A stretch of DNA of 40,640 nucleotides from Pseudokineococcus marinus (lineage in GTDB: Bacteria > Actinomycetota > Actinomycetes > Actinomycetales > Quadrisphaeraceae), in contig NZ_JABEMA010000007.1 of assembly GCF_013004605.1 (NCBI RefSeq), positions 1 to 40,640 on the forward strand, in the 5' to 3' direction. Below are positions 24,224-30,896 of the stretch, in pieces. Each line of letters begins with the position of its first letter. Within the stretch, counting starts at the first letter, position 1. Below the pieces are notes generated by a model, which was given only the letters and a program-made list of their open reading frames with translations, was not told the origin of the DNA and searched no databases. The translations under genes and the position numbers were made by a program.

Positions 24224-24837
24224 CGGTCACCCCCCTCGACGCGGACCTTGACGGACGGCTGGCGCTCGACCGCCCGCAGGCGTTCGGCGACCGCCTGCTG
24301 GACGGCACCGGGCACCGACCCCTCGCCCGTCGTCTGCACGCGGACGACGACCTTGCGGCGGTCGGCCGACGAGCGGGCGCCGAGGACGCCGTCGACGTCG
24401 CGGGCCGCGCTGGAGGCCAGGCGCGCCAGGTCGCGCGGCTCCACCGACACCGCGGTGCGGGAGCGGAGGCGGATCTCCGAGCGCGTGCGGCGCCCGAGAG
24501 CGACGCGGAGCGCGAGCCACAGCCCCACGAGGGCCAGGACGACACCCACCGGCACCATCCACGTGGCGGGCGCCGTGCCGCGGACGCCCTCGACGAGCAC
24601 CTGCGGCCAGGCCGGCCCGCCGATGACGCCGAGCGCCACGAGCGCGTGCTGCACGAGCGCGACCGCGAGGGCGAGCAGGCACAGGGCGAGGAGGACGCCG
24701 ACGACCGGCACCGCCCCCGACCCGGTCCGCTCGGGCGCGGCGCGCATCGGCTCGCGCCCGCCGCCGGCACCCCCCTGCTGCTGGGAGGGCTGCTGACGGG
24801 GCTGCTGGGGGCGCGTCTGCTGCGTCGTGCCGCTCAT
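24220..24837 (-). CDS. DUF6286 membrane protein of the Asp23 operon
   Basis: A 205-aa protein. It has a hydrophilic Gln/Pro-rich N-terminal 40 residues, two membrane segments at about 43-70 (VPVVGVLLALCLLALAVALVQHALV) and 93-113 (WMVPVGVVLALVGLWLALRVAL), and a cytosolic C-terminal domain (SVEPRDLARLASSAARDVDGVLGARSS... KVVVRVQTTG) resembling the AmaP/Asp23 alpha/beta fold. This fits the DUF6286 family found between asp23 and amaP genes in actinobacteria. Its role is unknown but probably in anchoring or envelope stress. ATG at 24837 overlaps the upstream stop by four bases (ATGA), and its stop overlaps the AmaP-GntP start. Confidence 0.78.
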   Translation of the reverse strand: MSGTTQQTRPQQPRQQPSQQQGGAGGGREPMRAAPERTGSGAVPVVGVLLALCLLALAVALVQHALVALGVIGGPAWPQVLVEGVRGTAPATWMVPVGVVLALVGLWLALRVALGRRTRSEIRLRSRTAVSVEPRDLARLASSAARDVDGVLGARSSADRRKVVVRVQTTGEGSVPGAVQQAVAERLRAVERQPSVKVRVEGGDR

Positions 24838-25262
24838 CGGGCCCTCGCCTCCTGCTGCTGCCGGGGACGACGTCGGACGACGTCGCGGACGGTGACGGTG
24901 ACGGCGTCGACGCGCACGCCCGCGAGCTCGCCGAGCCGGCGCGCCACGGCGTCGCGGACCCCGCCGGCGACCTGGGCGGCCGGGCGCGGCCACAGCGTGG
25001 CCACGTCGACCTGGACCCGGACGCGCGAGCCGGCCTGGTCGACCTCCACCGCGGGGTAGCCCGAGCTGAAGAGCCGACCCAGGGGGCCGGAGCCGCCGTC
25101 GTCGGGCGCGACGCCCTCGACCTCGCGCGCCGCGACGACGGCGATGCGCTGGAGGACCCGGTCGGCCACGACGAGGTGGCCGCGGTCGGCGCCGTCGTCG
25201 GGACCGGGCCCGGACGGCGGCTGGCCGGTGGAGGCTCCCGCGGCGGCCGGGGCCTCAGCCAC
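24834..25262 (-). CDS. Asp23/Gls24 family envelope stress protein, copy 2
   Basis: A 142-aa protein with the Asp23 domain at about 30-130: VVADRVLQRIAVVAAREVEGV, YPAVEVDQAGSRVRVQVDVATLWPRPAAQVAGGVRDAVARRLGELAGVRVDAVTVTV. The helix then beta-alpha-beta layout is characteristic. Gls24/Asp23 proteins are cytosolic and are held at the membrane by AmaP; they help maintain the cell envelope under stress. Start GTG at 25262 overlaps the end of the DUF2273 gene by eight bases. A basic tail (RRRPRQQQEARAR) ends the protein. Confidence 0.85.
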   Translation of the reverse strand: MAEAPAAAGASTGQPPSGPGPDDGADRGHLVVADRVLQRIAVVAAREVEGVAPDDGGSGPLGRLFSSGYPAVEVDQAGSRVRVQVDVATLWPRPAAQVAGGVRDAVARRLGELAGVRVDAVTVTVRDVVRRRPRQQQEARAR

Positions 25263-25434
25263 GACCGCGGCCGCGCACCACGGCGGCCAGGTCGAGCTTG
25301 CCGTCGACGGCCGCGCCGACGACCCAGCCGACGGCGCCCAGCACGACGGCGAGGAGGAAGTAGCCGAAGCCGCCGAGGGCGGCGACCAGGGCGAGGAGGA
25401 GGCCGACGAGCAGGCCCGTCACGGCGGGGGACAT
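25255..25434 (-). CDS. DUF2273 small membrane protein
   Basis: A 59-aa protein. Two hydrophobic stretches run from about residue 5 to 40 (VTGLLVGLLLALVAALGGFG; YFLLAVVLGAVGWVVGAAVDG), followed by a short basic end. This matches DUF2273, the small membrane protein regularly found beside asp23 and amaP. ATG at 25434 has CGGAG six bases upstream. Its TGA lies inside the start of the next Asp23 gene (GTGGCTGA overlap), which supports it as a real gene. It probably belongs to the Asp23 membrane complex. Confidence 0.78.
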   Translation of the reverse strand: MSPAVTGLLVGLLLALVAALGGFGYFLLAVVLGAVGWVVGAAVDGKLDLAAVVRGRGRG

Positions 25435-25531
25435 GGCGACTCCGAGAGGGTGGGGGGCCTGGAGGGCCCGTGGTGCGGTGGCCCGACCGGTGGCCCGGAC
25501 GGGTGCGGTGCGTGGGGCGCGTGGGCCCGGC

Positions 25532-25891
25532 TCAGGAGCTGGGACCGGCGGGCAGAGCCGCCTGGGCCGCCTCGGCGGGGTCGGCGACGTCCTCGACGAC
25601 GACGTGGGCCGGCCGGTCGGCCAGTCCCGTCCACGCGGGGAGGTCCGCCAGCGCCGTCATGACGGCGGCGGACGTGACGGCCACCGGCTGCCCGAGGGCG
25701 GCGACGACGTGGACCTCCACCTCGTCCTCGGAGATGCGCACGCCCGCGACCCGGCGACCGGGCAGGTACGTGCCCACCTCGCCGAAGGGGCCGGCGTGCA
25801 GGGAGACGACCCCGGGCGCCGCGACCACGGCGTCGCGCACGACCTCCGCGACGTCGCGCTCGGGGTCGGGGGCGCCCGGGGCGGAGCTCAC
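25532..25891 (-). CDS. Asp23-operon small protein (Asp23-like fold)
   Basis: A 119-aa soluble protein. It has DVAEVVRDAVVAAPGVVSLHAGPFGEVGTYLPGRRVAGVRISEDEVEVHVVAALGQPV, an Asp23-like helix and beta pattern, then a second alpha/beta segment (MTALADLPAWTGLADRPAHVVVEDVADP). Similar short proteins occupy this position in other actinobacterial Asp23 operons, often left as hypothetical. GTG at 25891 overlaps the upstream Asp23 stop by four bases (GTGA), so translation is coupled. The 97 bases after it, before the DUF2273 gene, hold no gene. Confidence 0.72.
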   Translation of the reverse strand: MSSAPGAPDPERDVAEVVRDAVVAAPGVVSLHAGPFGEVGTYLPGRRVAGVRISEDEVEVHVVAALGQPVAVTSAAVMTALADLPAWTGLADRPAHVVVEDVADPAEAAQAALPAGPSS

Positions 25892-26376
25892 TGGACCCGC
25901 GAGGGGGCGGGCTCGGCGTCGGCGTCGTCGGCGTCGTCCTCCTGCGGGAGGTGGACGTCGTTGACGTCGATGTTGACCTCGGTCACCTTCAGCCCCGTCA
26001 TGCGCTCCACGGAGGCGATGACGTTGCGCCGGACGCCGGCCGCGAGGTCCGCGATGGCGACGCCGTACTCGGCGATGAGGTCGATGTCGACGGCGGCCTC
26101 GCGCTCGCCGACCTCGACCCCCACGCCCTGGCTGTGGTTGGTGCGGCCGCCCGGGATGCGCTCCCGGATGCTGCCGATGGCGCGGGCCGCGCCGCCGCCG
26201 AGCGCGTGGACGCCCGTGACCTCCTTGGCCGCGAGGCCGGCGATCTTCGCGACGACGCTGTCGGCGATGGAGGTGCGGCCCTGGCTCGTGACGAGGGCGC
26301 TGGGCGAGGCCGCACCCTGCGCGGAGGTGGTGGTGCTCGTCGACGACGTGCTGCGCTCGGGCGACTTCTCGCTCAT
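25888..26376 (-). CDS. Asp23/Gls24 family envelope stress response protein, copy 1
   Basis: A 162-aa Asp23 protein and the first structural gene of its operon. A Ser/Thr-rich N-terminal 35 residues lead into the domain: TSIADSVVAKIAGLAAKEVTGVHALGGG, GVGVEVGEREAAVDIDLIAEYGVAIADLAAGVRRNVIASVERMTGLKVTEVNIDVNDVHL, the conserved Asp23 core and end. The tail is acidic (EDDADDADAE). ATG at 26376 has AGGAG six bases upstream. The 81 bases between it and the upstream TetR stop show no clear promoter, so it may be read from the TetR gene. It likely acts at the membrane through AmaP. Confidence 0.9.
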   Translation of the reverse strand: MSEKSPERSTSSTSTTTSAQGAASPSALVTSQGRTSIADSVVAKIAGLAAKEVTGVHALGGGAARAIGSIRERIPGGRTNHSQGVGVEVGEREAAVDIDLIAEYGVAIADLAAGVRRNVIASVERMTGLKVTEVNIDVNDVHLPQEDDADDADAEPAPSRVQ

Positions 26377-26457
26377 GTCGGGCTCCTGCTCCCCGCGGCG
26401 GACCGCGGACGTGTTTACGCCGTATGGACCCTGTCTCGAAGGACGGTAGACCGGCCC

Positions 26458-27174
26458 TCACGGGCGCGCGAGCCGAGCCCGCTCCCCGATGCGCTCGAGC
26501 AGGTCCTCGAGCCCGTGCGAGAACTCCTCGTCGAGGTCCTCGACGGCCAGGCGGGGCGCGAGCCGCTGCAGCTCGGGGTAGGCCGAGAGGTCGACGTCGG
26601 GCGGCGGCGGGCCCGTCGGCTCCGCCGGCACCGGGTCCACGCCCTTCGCCGACACCTCGAGCAGCAGGTGGCCGACGAGGAAGGACGCGAAGGCGCGGTA
26701 GGCGTAGATGGCCCCGTCCTCGGAGAAGCCGCGGGACTGCAGACCGGTGAGGAAGCCCTCGACCCAGCGCAGGCTCCGCAGCGGGGGGCGCACCCAGGGC
26801 GCCGCGGGCGGGCGCGTGGCGATGAGCGGGAAGAGCTGCGGGTGCTGGCGGGCGACCCGCCGGACCCCGTCGGCGACGCGGCGCAGGAAGTCCGCCCAGT
26901 CGTCGCCCTCCTGCAGGAGGACGGCCGGGTCGGCGTAGAGCTGGTCCATCACGCGGTCGACGAGGCCGTCGAGCAGCGCGTCCCGGCTGCGCACGTACCG
27001 GTAGATCGCCATCGCCTCGACCTGCAGCGAGGCGCCCAGACGGCGCATCGAGAGCTGGGCGAGGCCGCCGCGGTCGACGAGCTCGAGCGCGGCGTCGAGG
27101 ACGGCGGCGCGCGAGAGTCCGGGGCGGCGGCGGGTGGCCCCCGCGCGCTCGCCCGCCGGCTCGCCGTCGACCAC
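26458..27174 (-). CDS. TetR family transcriptional regulator
   Basis: A 238-aa regulator. The TetR helix-turn-helix is at about 20-65 (SRAAVLDAALELVDRGGLAQLSMRRLGASLQVEAMAIYRYVRSRDALLDGLVDRV). The ligand domain matches the TetR C-terminal class (WADFLRRVADGVRRVARQHPQLFPLIATRPP, FLTGLQSRGFSEDGAIYAYRAFASFLVGHLLLE). GTG at 27174 has GAGGAGGA four bases upstream. It lies just before the Asp23 operon on the same strand (81-base gap) and divergent from the PRC-barrel gene. It may control either or both; no operator could be picked with confidence in the 201-base divergent gap. Confidence 0.87.
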   Translation of the reverse strand: MVDGEPAGERAGATRRRPGLSRAAVLDAALELVDRGGLAQLSMRRLGASLQVEAMAIYRYVRSRDALLDGLVDRVMDQLYADPAVLLQEGDDWADFLRRVADGVRRVARQHPQLFPLIATRPPAAPWVRPPLRSLRWVEGFLTGLQSRGFSEDGAIYAYRAFASFLVGHLLLEVSAKGVDPVPAEPTGPPPPDVDLSAYPELQRLAPRLAVEDLDEEFSHGLEDLLERIGERARLARP

Positions 27175-27375
27175 CGGTCCTCCTCGGGGTGCTGGGCTCC
27201 TGTCACCTCGGCCCGCGCGCCGTCGCCCGACCGCGTCGGGGTGGCTGCGTGCTCCGGGTGCCGATCGTCCTCCCCCGCGCGCGCCCCCGCCCGTCGGCGG
27301 TGATGATCGAGCGCCGGGCGTCGCCCGGACGGGGGGCAGCGCCGCAGGCGCGCACGCGCGAGACGAGGAGGCACC

Positions 27376-27783
27376 GTGGCGCCACCGCCCACCGGGGGCC
27401 GTGACGAGGTCGCCACCCCGGCGGCCGACGAGACCGCCGACGCGGCCCTCGACGACGCCCCCGACGACGCCACGACGGCCGTCGACGTCGACGGCCGCGA
27501 GGTCGGGCCGGTGACCGCCGTCTTCGAGGACGACCACACCGGCCGCGCCGAGCTGGCGCTCGTCGCCCTGCCCGACGGCCAGCGCCTCGTGCCGCTGGTC
27601 GGCGCCCGCACCGAGGGCGCGCGCCTGCACCTCGCCGTCACGGCCGCGGCCGTCGAGGCCTCCCCCGTCGCGGGCGACGTCGAGCACGTGGGGCCCGACG
27701 ACGTCCTGGCCCTCTACCGGCACCACGGCCTCTCGCCCGCCGACGACACCGCGGCCGGCGCGGCGCCGGGCGCCGACGGCTGA
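27376..27783 (+). CDS. PRC-barrel-like small protein
   Basis: A 135-aa acidic protein. Residues about 35-100 look like a PRC-barrel or stress-related beta-barrel domain: VDVDGREVGPVTAVFEDDHTGRAELALVALPDGQRLVPLVGA. Both ends are Ala/Asp/Pro-rich and likely disordered. There is no signal peptide or membrane segment. PRC-barrel proteins often bind RNA or serve as assembly modules; no precise role is claimed. GTG at 27376 has GAGGAGG four bases upstream. It is divergent from the TetR gene of the envelope-stress operon. Confidence 0.65.
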   Translation: MAPPPTGGRDEVATPAADETADAALDDAPDDATTAVDVDGREVGPVTAVFEDDHTGRAELALVALPDGQRLVPLVGARTEGARLHLAVTAAAVEASPVAGDVEHVGPDDVLALYRHHGLSPADDTAAGAAPGADG

Positions 27784-27796
27784 GGCCTCCGAGGCA

Positions 27797-27817
27797 CGCC
27801 GGCACCACCAGCCGGCG
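27797..27817. terminator. Small hairpin between convergent genes
   Basis: An inverted repeat CGCCGGC (27797-27803) and GCCGGCG (27811-27817) with a 7-base loop, in the 43-base gap between the PRC-barrel gene and the convergent DUF2256/DUF3253 gene. It is a likely weak bidirectional terminator. Confidence 0.5.
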
Positions 27818-27826
27818 GGGGAGCCC

Positions 27827-28243
27827 TCAGGGACGGACCGCGCGGCGCAGCCGCACCGGCCCCCGCGCCGTCGAGGGGTCGACGACGGACCCGCGCTGGG
27901 TCACCTCCACCTCGCCGGCGGCGGCCAGGCGGCGGGCGGCGGCGCGCGCGGGCTCCATGAGCGGGCGCCAGTCCTCCCCGCCGACGGCGCGCGCGGCCTC
28001 CGAGGGGCAGATCGTCGCCCCGGGCGCCCGCGCGTCGAGCAGGCGCAGGACGGCCGCCTCGAGGTCGCGCCCCACCGGGTCCGCCCCGGAGCGGCGGCAG
28101 CGCTGGGAGCAGTAGCGGACGTCGTCCCAGTCGCGCTCCCACGCCTTGCGCCAGGTGATGGTGCGCCCGCACGCCGCGCAGGGCTTCGTGGGCAGGGCGT
28201 CGCGCGCCGACCCCCGCCCGCTGCGGCTCGTGCTGCGGCTCAC
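27827..28243 (-). CDS. DUF2256/DUF3253 zinc-ribbon protein
   Basis: A 138-aa protein. The N-terminal part has a DUF2256 zinc-ribbon: [32 protein letters not shown], with a CxxC...CxxxC pattern that can bind zinc. The rest matches DUF3253, a winged-helix-like domain: [61 protein letters not shown]2256 is often found with photolyase/cryptochrome genes, and here it lies 16 bases after the photolyase-like gene on the same strand, most likely in one operon. GTG at 28243 is the start. A DNA-binding role in light repair is an inference. Confidence 0.83.
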   Translation of the reverse strand: MSRSTSRSGRGSARDALPTKPCAACGRTITWRKAWERDWDDVRYCSQRCRRSGADPVGRDLEAAVLRLLDARAPGATICPSEAARAVGGEDWRPLMEPARAAARRLAAAGEVEVTQRGSVVDPSTARGPVRLRRAVRP

Positions 28244-28259
28244 GGCGCCACCGGGCGCC

Positions 28260-29495
28260 TCACCCGCGGCCGGGTGCGGACCGCACCCAGGCCGAGAAGG
28301 AGCGCAGCGACCCGGAGCCGGGGCGGCGCAGCCACGGCCACGGGTGGAGCGCGACGACGTCGAGGCGCGCCGACCGGCGCTTCCAGCCGGGCGTGAAGGT
28401 CCACGTCGTCGCGAGCGGGCGCCCCGCCAGCTCCTCGACGGGGTCGCCGAGGTGCACCTGCGCGCCCAGCTCGGCGAGGGTCTCGAGGAGGAACACCAGG
28501 CGCTTGCCCGACAGCCGCAGGCGCGCGAGCAGCGGCTCGTCGAGGACGAAGACGGCCGGCAGGTCCGGGTGGGCGGCGAGCGCGGGGTCGGCGTCGCCGA
28601 GCGACTCGGCCGTGAGCCACACCGCCTCGGGCTCGCCGGTGACCTCGGGGCGCCGTGGGCCGGCGTCGGTGGGGCCACCGGACAGGCCGGGCGGGCCCTC
28701 GAGGCGCGCGCCCGACTGCGCCTCCGGCCAGTCCTGCACCGGGCACGCGTCGCGCAGCGCGCACGAGCGGCACAGCTGCGGGGCCCGCTTCTCCACCTGC
28801 CAGCGGCTGAAGCCGTAGACCTTCCCCGTGGCCGTGCCGGCGGTCCACTGCCAGCCGAGGCCGTTGGCGAAGGGCGAGCCGTCGAGCAGGTGGCGGTACA
28901 TCTCGTCGCGGCCGTCCCGCCAGTCCGCGCCGGCGCGCACGGCCCACTGGGAGGCCATCCACATGCGGGTCTGGTTGACGAGCCAGCCCTGCTCGTGGAG
29001 CTCGCCCGTCGTCGCGGCTATGCACGCCATCCGCTCGGGCCAGGGGTCGCGCTGCAGGCCCGCGTCGGCGGGCGGGGCGCCCGGCGCGGGGACGGGCGAG
29101 CCGGCGCGCAGCGGCTCGCGCAGCTCGCGGCCCACCCGGGCGTAGAGGTGGCGGCTGTACTCCTGCCACTGCAGCTCGTCGCGGAAGCGCTGGCGGTCCT
29201 TGGCCGGGGCGTCCGCGGCGGCGTCCCACACGTCGGGCAGCGGGAGCAGCCCGTGGCGGATGTACGGGCTCAGCCGGGTGGCGCCGCGACCGCTCTCGGG
29301 GGCGACGACGCTGCGCCGCCGCGCGTACCCGGTGAGGTCGAGCGCGGCGAGCGCCGCGTCCGCCGCGACCTGCCCGCCGCGGACGCTCGACGTCCCGTAC
29401 GCGGCCGGCTCGTCGCACGTGAGGTGGGACAGGTGCTCGGCGACGTAGGCGACGACGCCGTCCCGGTCGGTCGGCGGGGCGGGCAGGAGGGGCAC
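28260..29495 (-). CDS. Photolyase/cryptochrome-like protein with swapped domain order
   Basis: A 411-aa flavoprotein. The N-terminal half is the FAD-binding helical domain of photolyases: [12 protein letters not shown] (73-84), [12 protein letters not shown] (107-118), [14 protein letters not shown] (171-184) and [14 protein letters not shown] (209-222). A Cys cluster [11 protein letters not shown] (242, 245, 251) follows. The C-terminal part (about 291-356, [50 protein letters not shown]) looks like the alpha/beta photolyase domain that is normally N-terminal. The order is therefore permuted and the alpha/beta domain short. Possible roles are DNA repair or light sensing. GTG at 29495 lies six bases after GACGAT on the minus strand, a leaderless type. 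It pairs with the DUF2256 gene downstream. Confidence 0.8.
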   Translation of the reverse strand: MPLLPAPPTDRDGVVAYVAEHLSHLTCDEPAAYGTSSVRGGQVAADAALAALDLTGYARRRSVVAPESGRGATRLSPYIRHGLLPLPDVWDAAADAPAKDRQRFRDELQWQEYSRHLYARVGRELREPLRAGSPVPAPGAPPADAGLQRDPWPERMACIAATTGELHEQGWLVNQTRMWMASQWAVRAGADWRDGRDEMYRHLLDGSPFANGLGWQWTAGTATGKVYGFSRWQVEKRAPQLCRSCALRDACPVQDWPEAQSGARLEGPPGLSGGPTDAGPRRPEVTGEPEAVWLTAESLGDADPALAAHPDLPAVFVLDEPLLARLRLSGKRLVFLLETLAELGAQVHLGDPVEELAGRPLATTWTFTPGWKRRSARLDVVALHPWPWLRRPGSGSLRSFSAWVRSAPGRG

Positions 29496-29501
29496 GGCCC
29501 G

Positions 29502-29507
29502 ATCGTC
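29502..29507 (-). promoter_or_regulatory. Candidate leaderless -10 box for the photolyase-like gene
   Basis: On the minus strand GACGAT (29507-29502) is followed by six bases and the GTG at 29495. No SD is visible. Confidence 0.35.
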
Positions 29508-29548
29508 ACCCGGGCGCTGTCGTCCCGCCCGCCCGGGGTCGCCCCTCG

Positions 29549-29618
29549 GCGAAGGTGACGCCCCCTTCACGCCGGGCGGGCTCCCAGACGCGAAGGTGAC
29601 GTCTCCTTCGCGCCGGGG
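29549..29618. repeat. Two tandem hairpins, repeat family C
   Basis: Two direct copies with a 41-base offset (29549-29577 and 29590-29618), each GCGAAGGTGACG, a short variable part, CCTTC, then CGCCGGG. Copy 2 forms GCGAAGG / CCTTCGC (29590-29611); copy 1 forms GAAGG / CCTTC (29551-29568). They lie just after the stop of the minus-strand PRISE reductase and before the photolyase-like gene, so they may act as a terminator. Confidence 0.7.
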
Positions 29619-29627
29619 GCGCGGAGC

Positions 29628-30782
29628 TCAGGGGACGAGGCGCTCCGCGCGGTAGGCGTCGACCTGGCGCAGCAGCGCCCGCTCGGTGCTCACCCAGCCC
29701 GTGTAGCCCAGGAGGCGGCTGCGGGTCATGTCGGCGACGACCTCGAAGGGGCGCCCCAGGTCGGCGTCGGTGTGCCACCAGGAGGCGACGCGCGCCAGGT
29801 CGGGCTCCGCGAGGCCGTGCTCGGCGACGAGGTCGGCCCACACGCCCTCGGCCCCCGCCATCTGCTCCTCGAGCGGCTGCGGCTCGTCACGGGGGCCCTG
29901 CGGCTCGACGCCGAGGTGCTCGGCGAGCCGGGGCCACAGGCGGCGCCAGCGGACGACGTCGCCGTCGACGACGTTGAAGGCCGTGTCCGCGGCCGCGGGC
30001 GTCGTCGCCGCCCACAGCTGGTGGTCGGCGAGGAGGTCGGCGTCGGTGACGTCGACGACGCCGTCCCACTGCGCCCGGGAGCCGGGGAAGACGAACGGGC
30101 GCCCGAGCCGGCGCTGGATCCCGGCGTACGCGCCGAGCGTCGCCGCCATGTTCATGGCGTTCCCGACGGCGTGGCCGACGACGGTGTGCGAGCGGTGGAC
30201 GCTCCAGGTGAACTCGTGGGCGTCGGCCGCGGCGAAGAGCTCGTCCTCCTGCGCGTAGTAGAAGTTGTCGACCGGGAGGCGCTCGGCGTCCTCGAGGAAG
30301 GGCGTGTCCGGCATCTCGCCCTGGCCGTAGGCCTCGAAGGGGCCGAGGTAGTGCTTGAGCCCGGTGACGAGCGCGACGTGCCGCACCGAGCCCTGCGGGC
30401 CGAGCACGGCCAGGAGGTCGCGCACCATCCCGCCGTTGACGCGGATGTTCTCCGCCTCGGTGTCCTGCCGGGCCCAGGCGCCGACGAACACGTGGGTCGG
30501 CCGCAGGTCGGCCAGCGCCTCCTCGAGCGAGGCGCGCGAGGTGAGGTCGGCGGCGACGTGCGCCGCGCGGTCGTCGGCGGGGCGGCGGCGCGAGAGCCCC
30601 GTCGTCCGCCACCCGGCGTCGAGCAGCTGGCGCACGAGCGCCGAGCCGGTGATGCCCGTCGCCCCGACGACGAGCGCGTGCGCGCCCTCGGGGGGCGTGC
30701 GGACGGGCGTGGGCGCGCGGTCGGCGCCGGGGTCGCCGGCCCATCGGGCGCCGAGGTCGGACGGGGTCGTCGTCGTGGTCAC
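29628..30782 (-). CDS. PRISE-type SDR reductase (progesterone 5-beta-reductase/iridoid synthase-like)
   Basis: A 384-aa extended short-chain dehydrogenase. The NAD(P) motif is VVGATGITGSAL (38-49). The two PRISE motifs are present: TGLKHYLGPFE (Lys143) and NFYYAQED (Tyr175/176), which replace the usual YxxxK site and define the family that reduces enones with NADPH. The C-terminal part has FNVVDGDVVRWRRLWPRLAEHLG. The natural bacterial substrate is unknown. GTG at 30782 starts a Thr-rich head (VTTTTT); no clear SD. It is divergent from the GH13 gene. Family C hairpins follow the stop. Confidence 0.88.
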   Translation of the reverse strand: MTTTTTPSDLGARWAGDPGADRAPTPVRTPPEGAHALVVGATGITGSALVRQLLDAGWRTTGLSRRRPADDRAAHVAADLTSRASLEEALADLRPTHVFVGAWARQDTEAENIRVNGGMVRDLLAVLGPQGSVRHVALVTGLKHYLGPFEAYGQGEMPDTPFLEDAERLPVDNFYYAQEDELFAAADAHEFTWSVHRSHTVVGHAVGNAMNMAATLGAYAGIQRRLGRPFVFPGSRAQWDGVVDVTDADLLADHQLWAATTPAAADTAFNVVDGDVVRWRRLWPRLAEHLGVEPQGPRDEPQPLEEQMAGAEGVWADLVAEHGLAEPDLARVASWWHTDADLGRPFEVVADMTRSRLLGYTGWVSTERALLRQVDAYRAERLVP

Positions 30783-30883
30783 GGGTCGGCCAGCGACGCC
30801 GGGCCTCCTCCTGTTCCACCCGGAGCGCTGCCGGACCGCGAGCACGCCGCCGAGGTGCCGTCGAGGCCGCGCGGCGCCTGGGT

Positions 30884-30896
30884 GACGATGGCGCCC
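30884..30896 (+). promoter_or_regulatory. Candidate leaderless -10 box for GH13 gene 1
   Basis: GACGAT (30884-30889) and seven bases, GGCGCCC, precede the GTG at 30897. The run ATGGCGCCCGTGA (30888-30900) recurs exactly at 33854-33866 before another gene. Confidence 0.35.

Noticed and set aside
26377-26457. Stress-sigma promoter before the first Asp23 gene
   Set aside because: GTTTAC and GGTAGA are visible on the plus strand, but on the wrong strand and 26 bases apart. No good minus-strand match was found.
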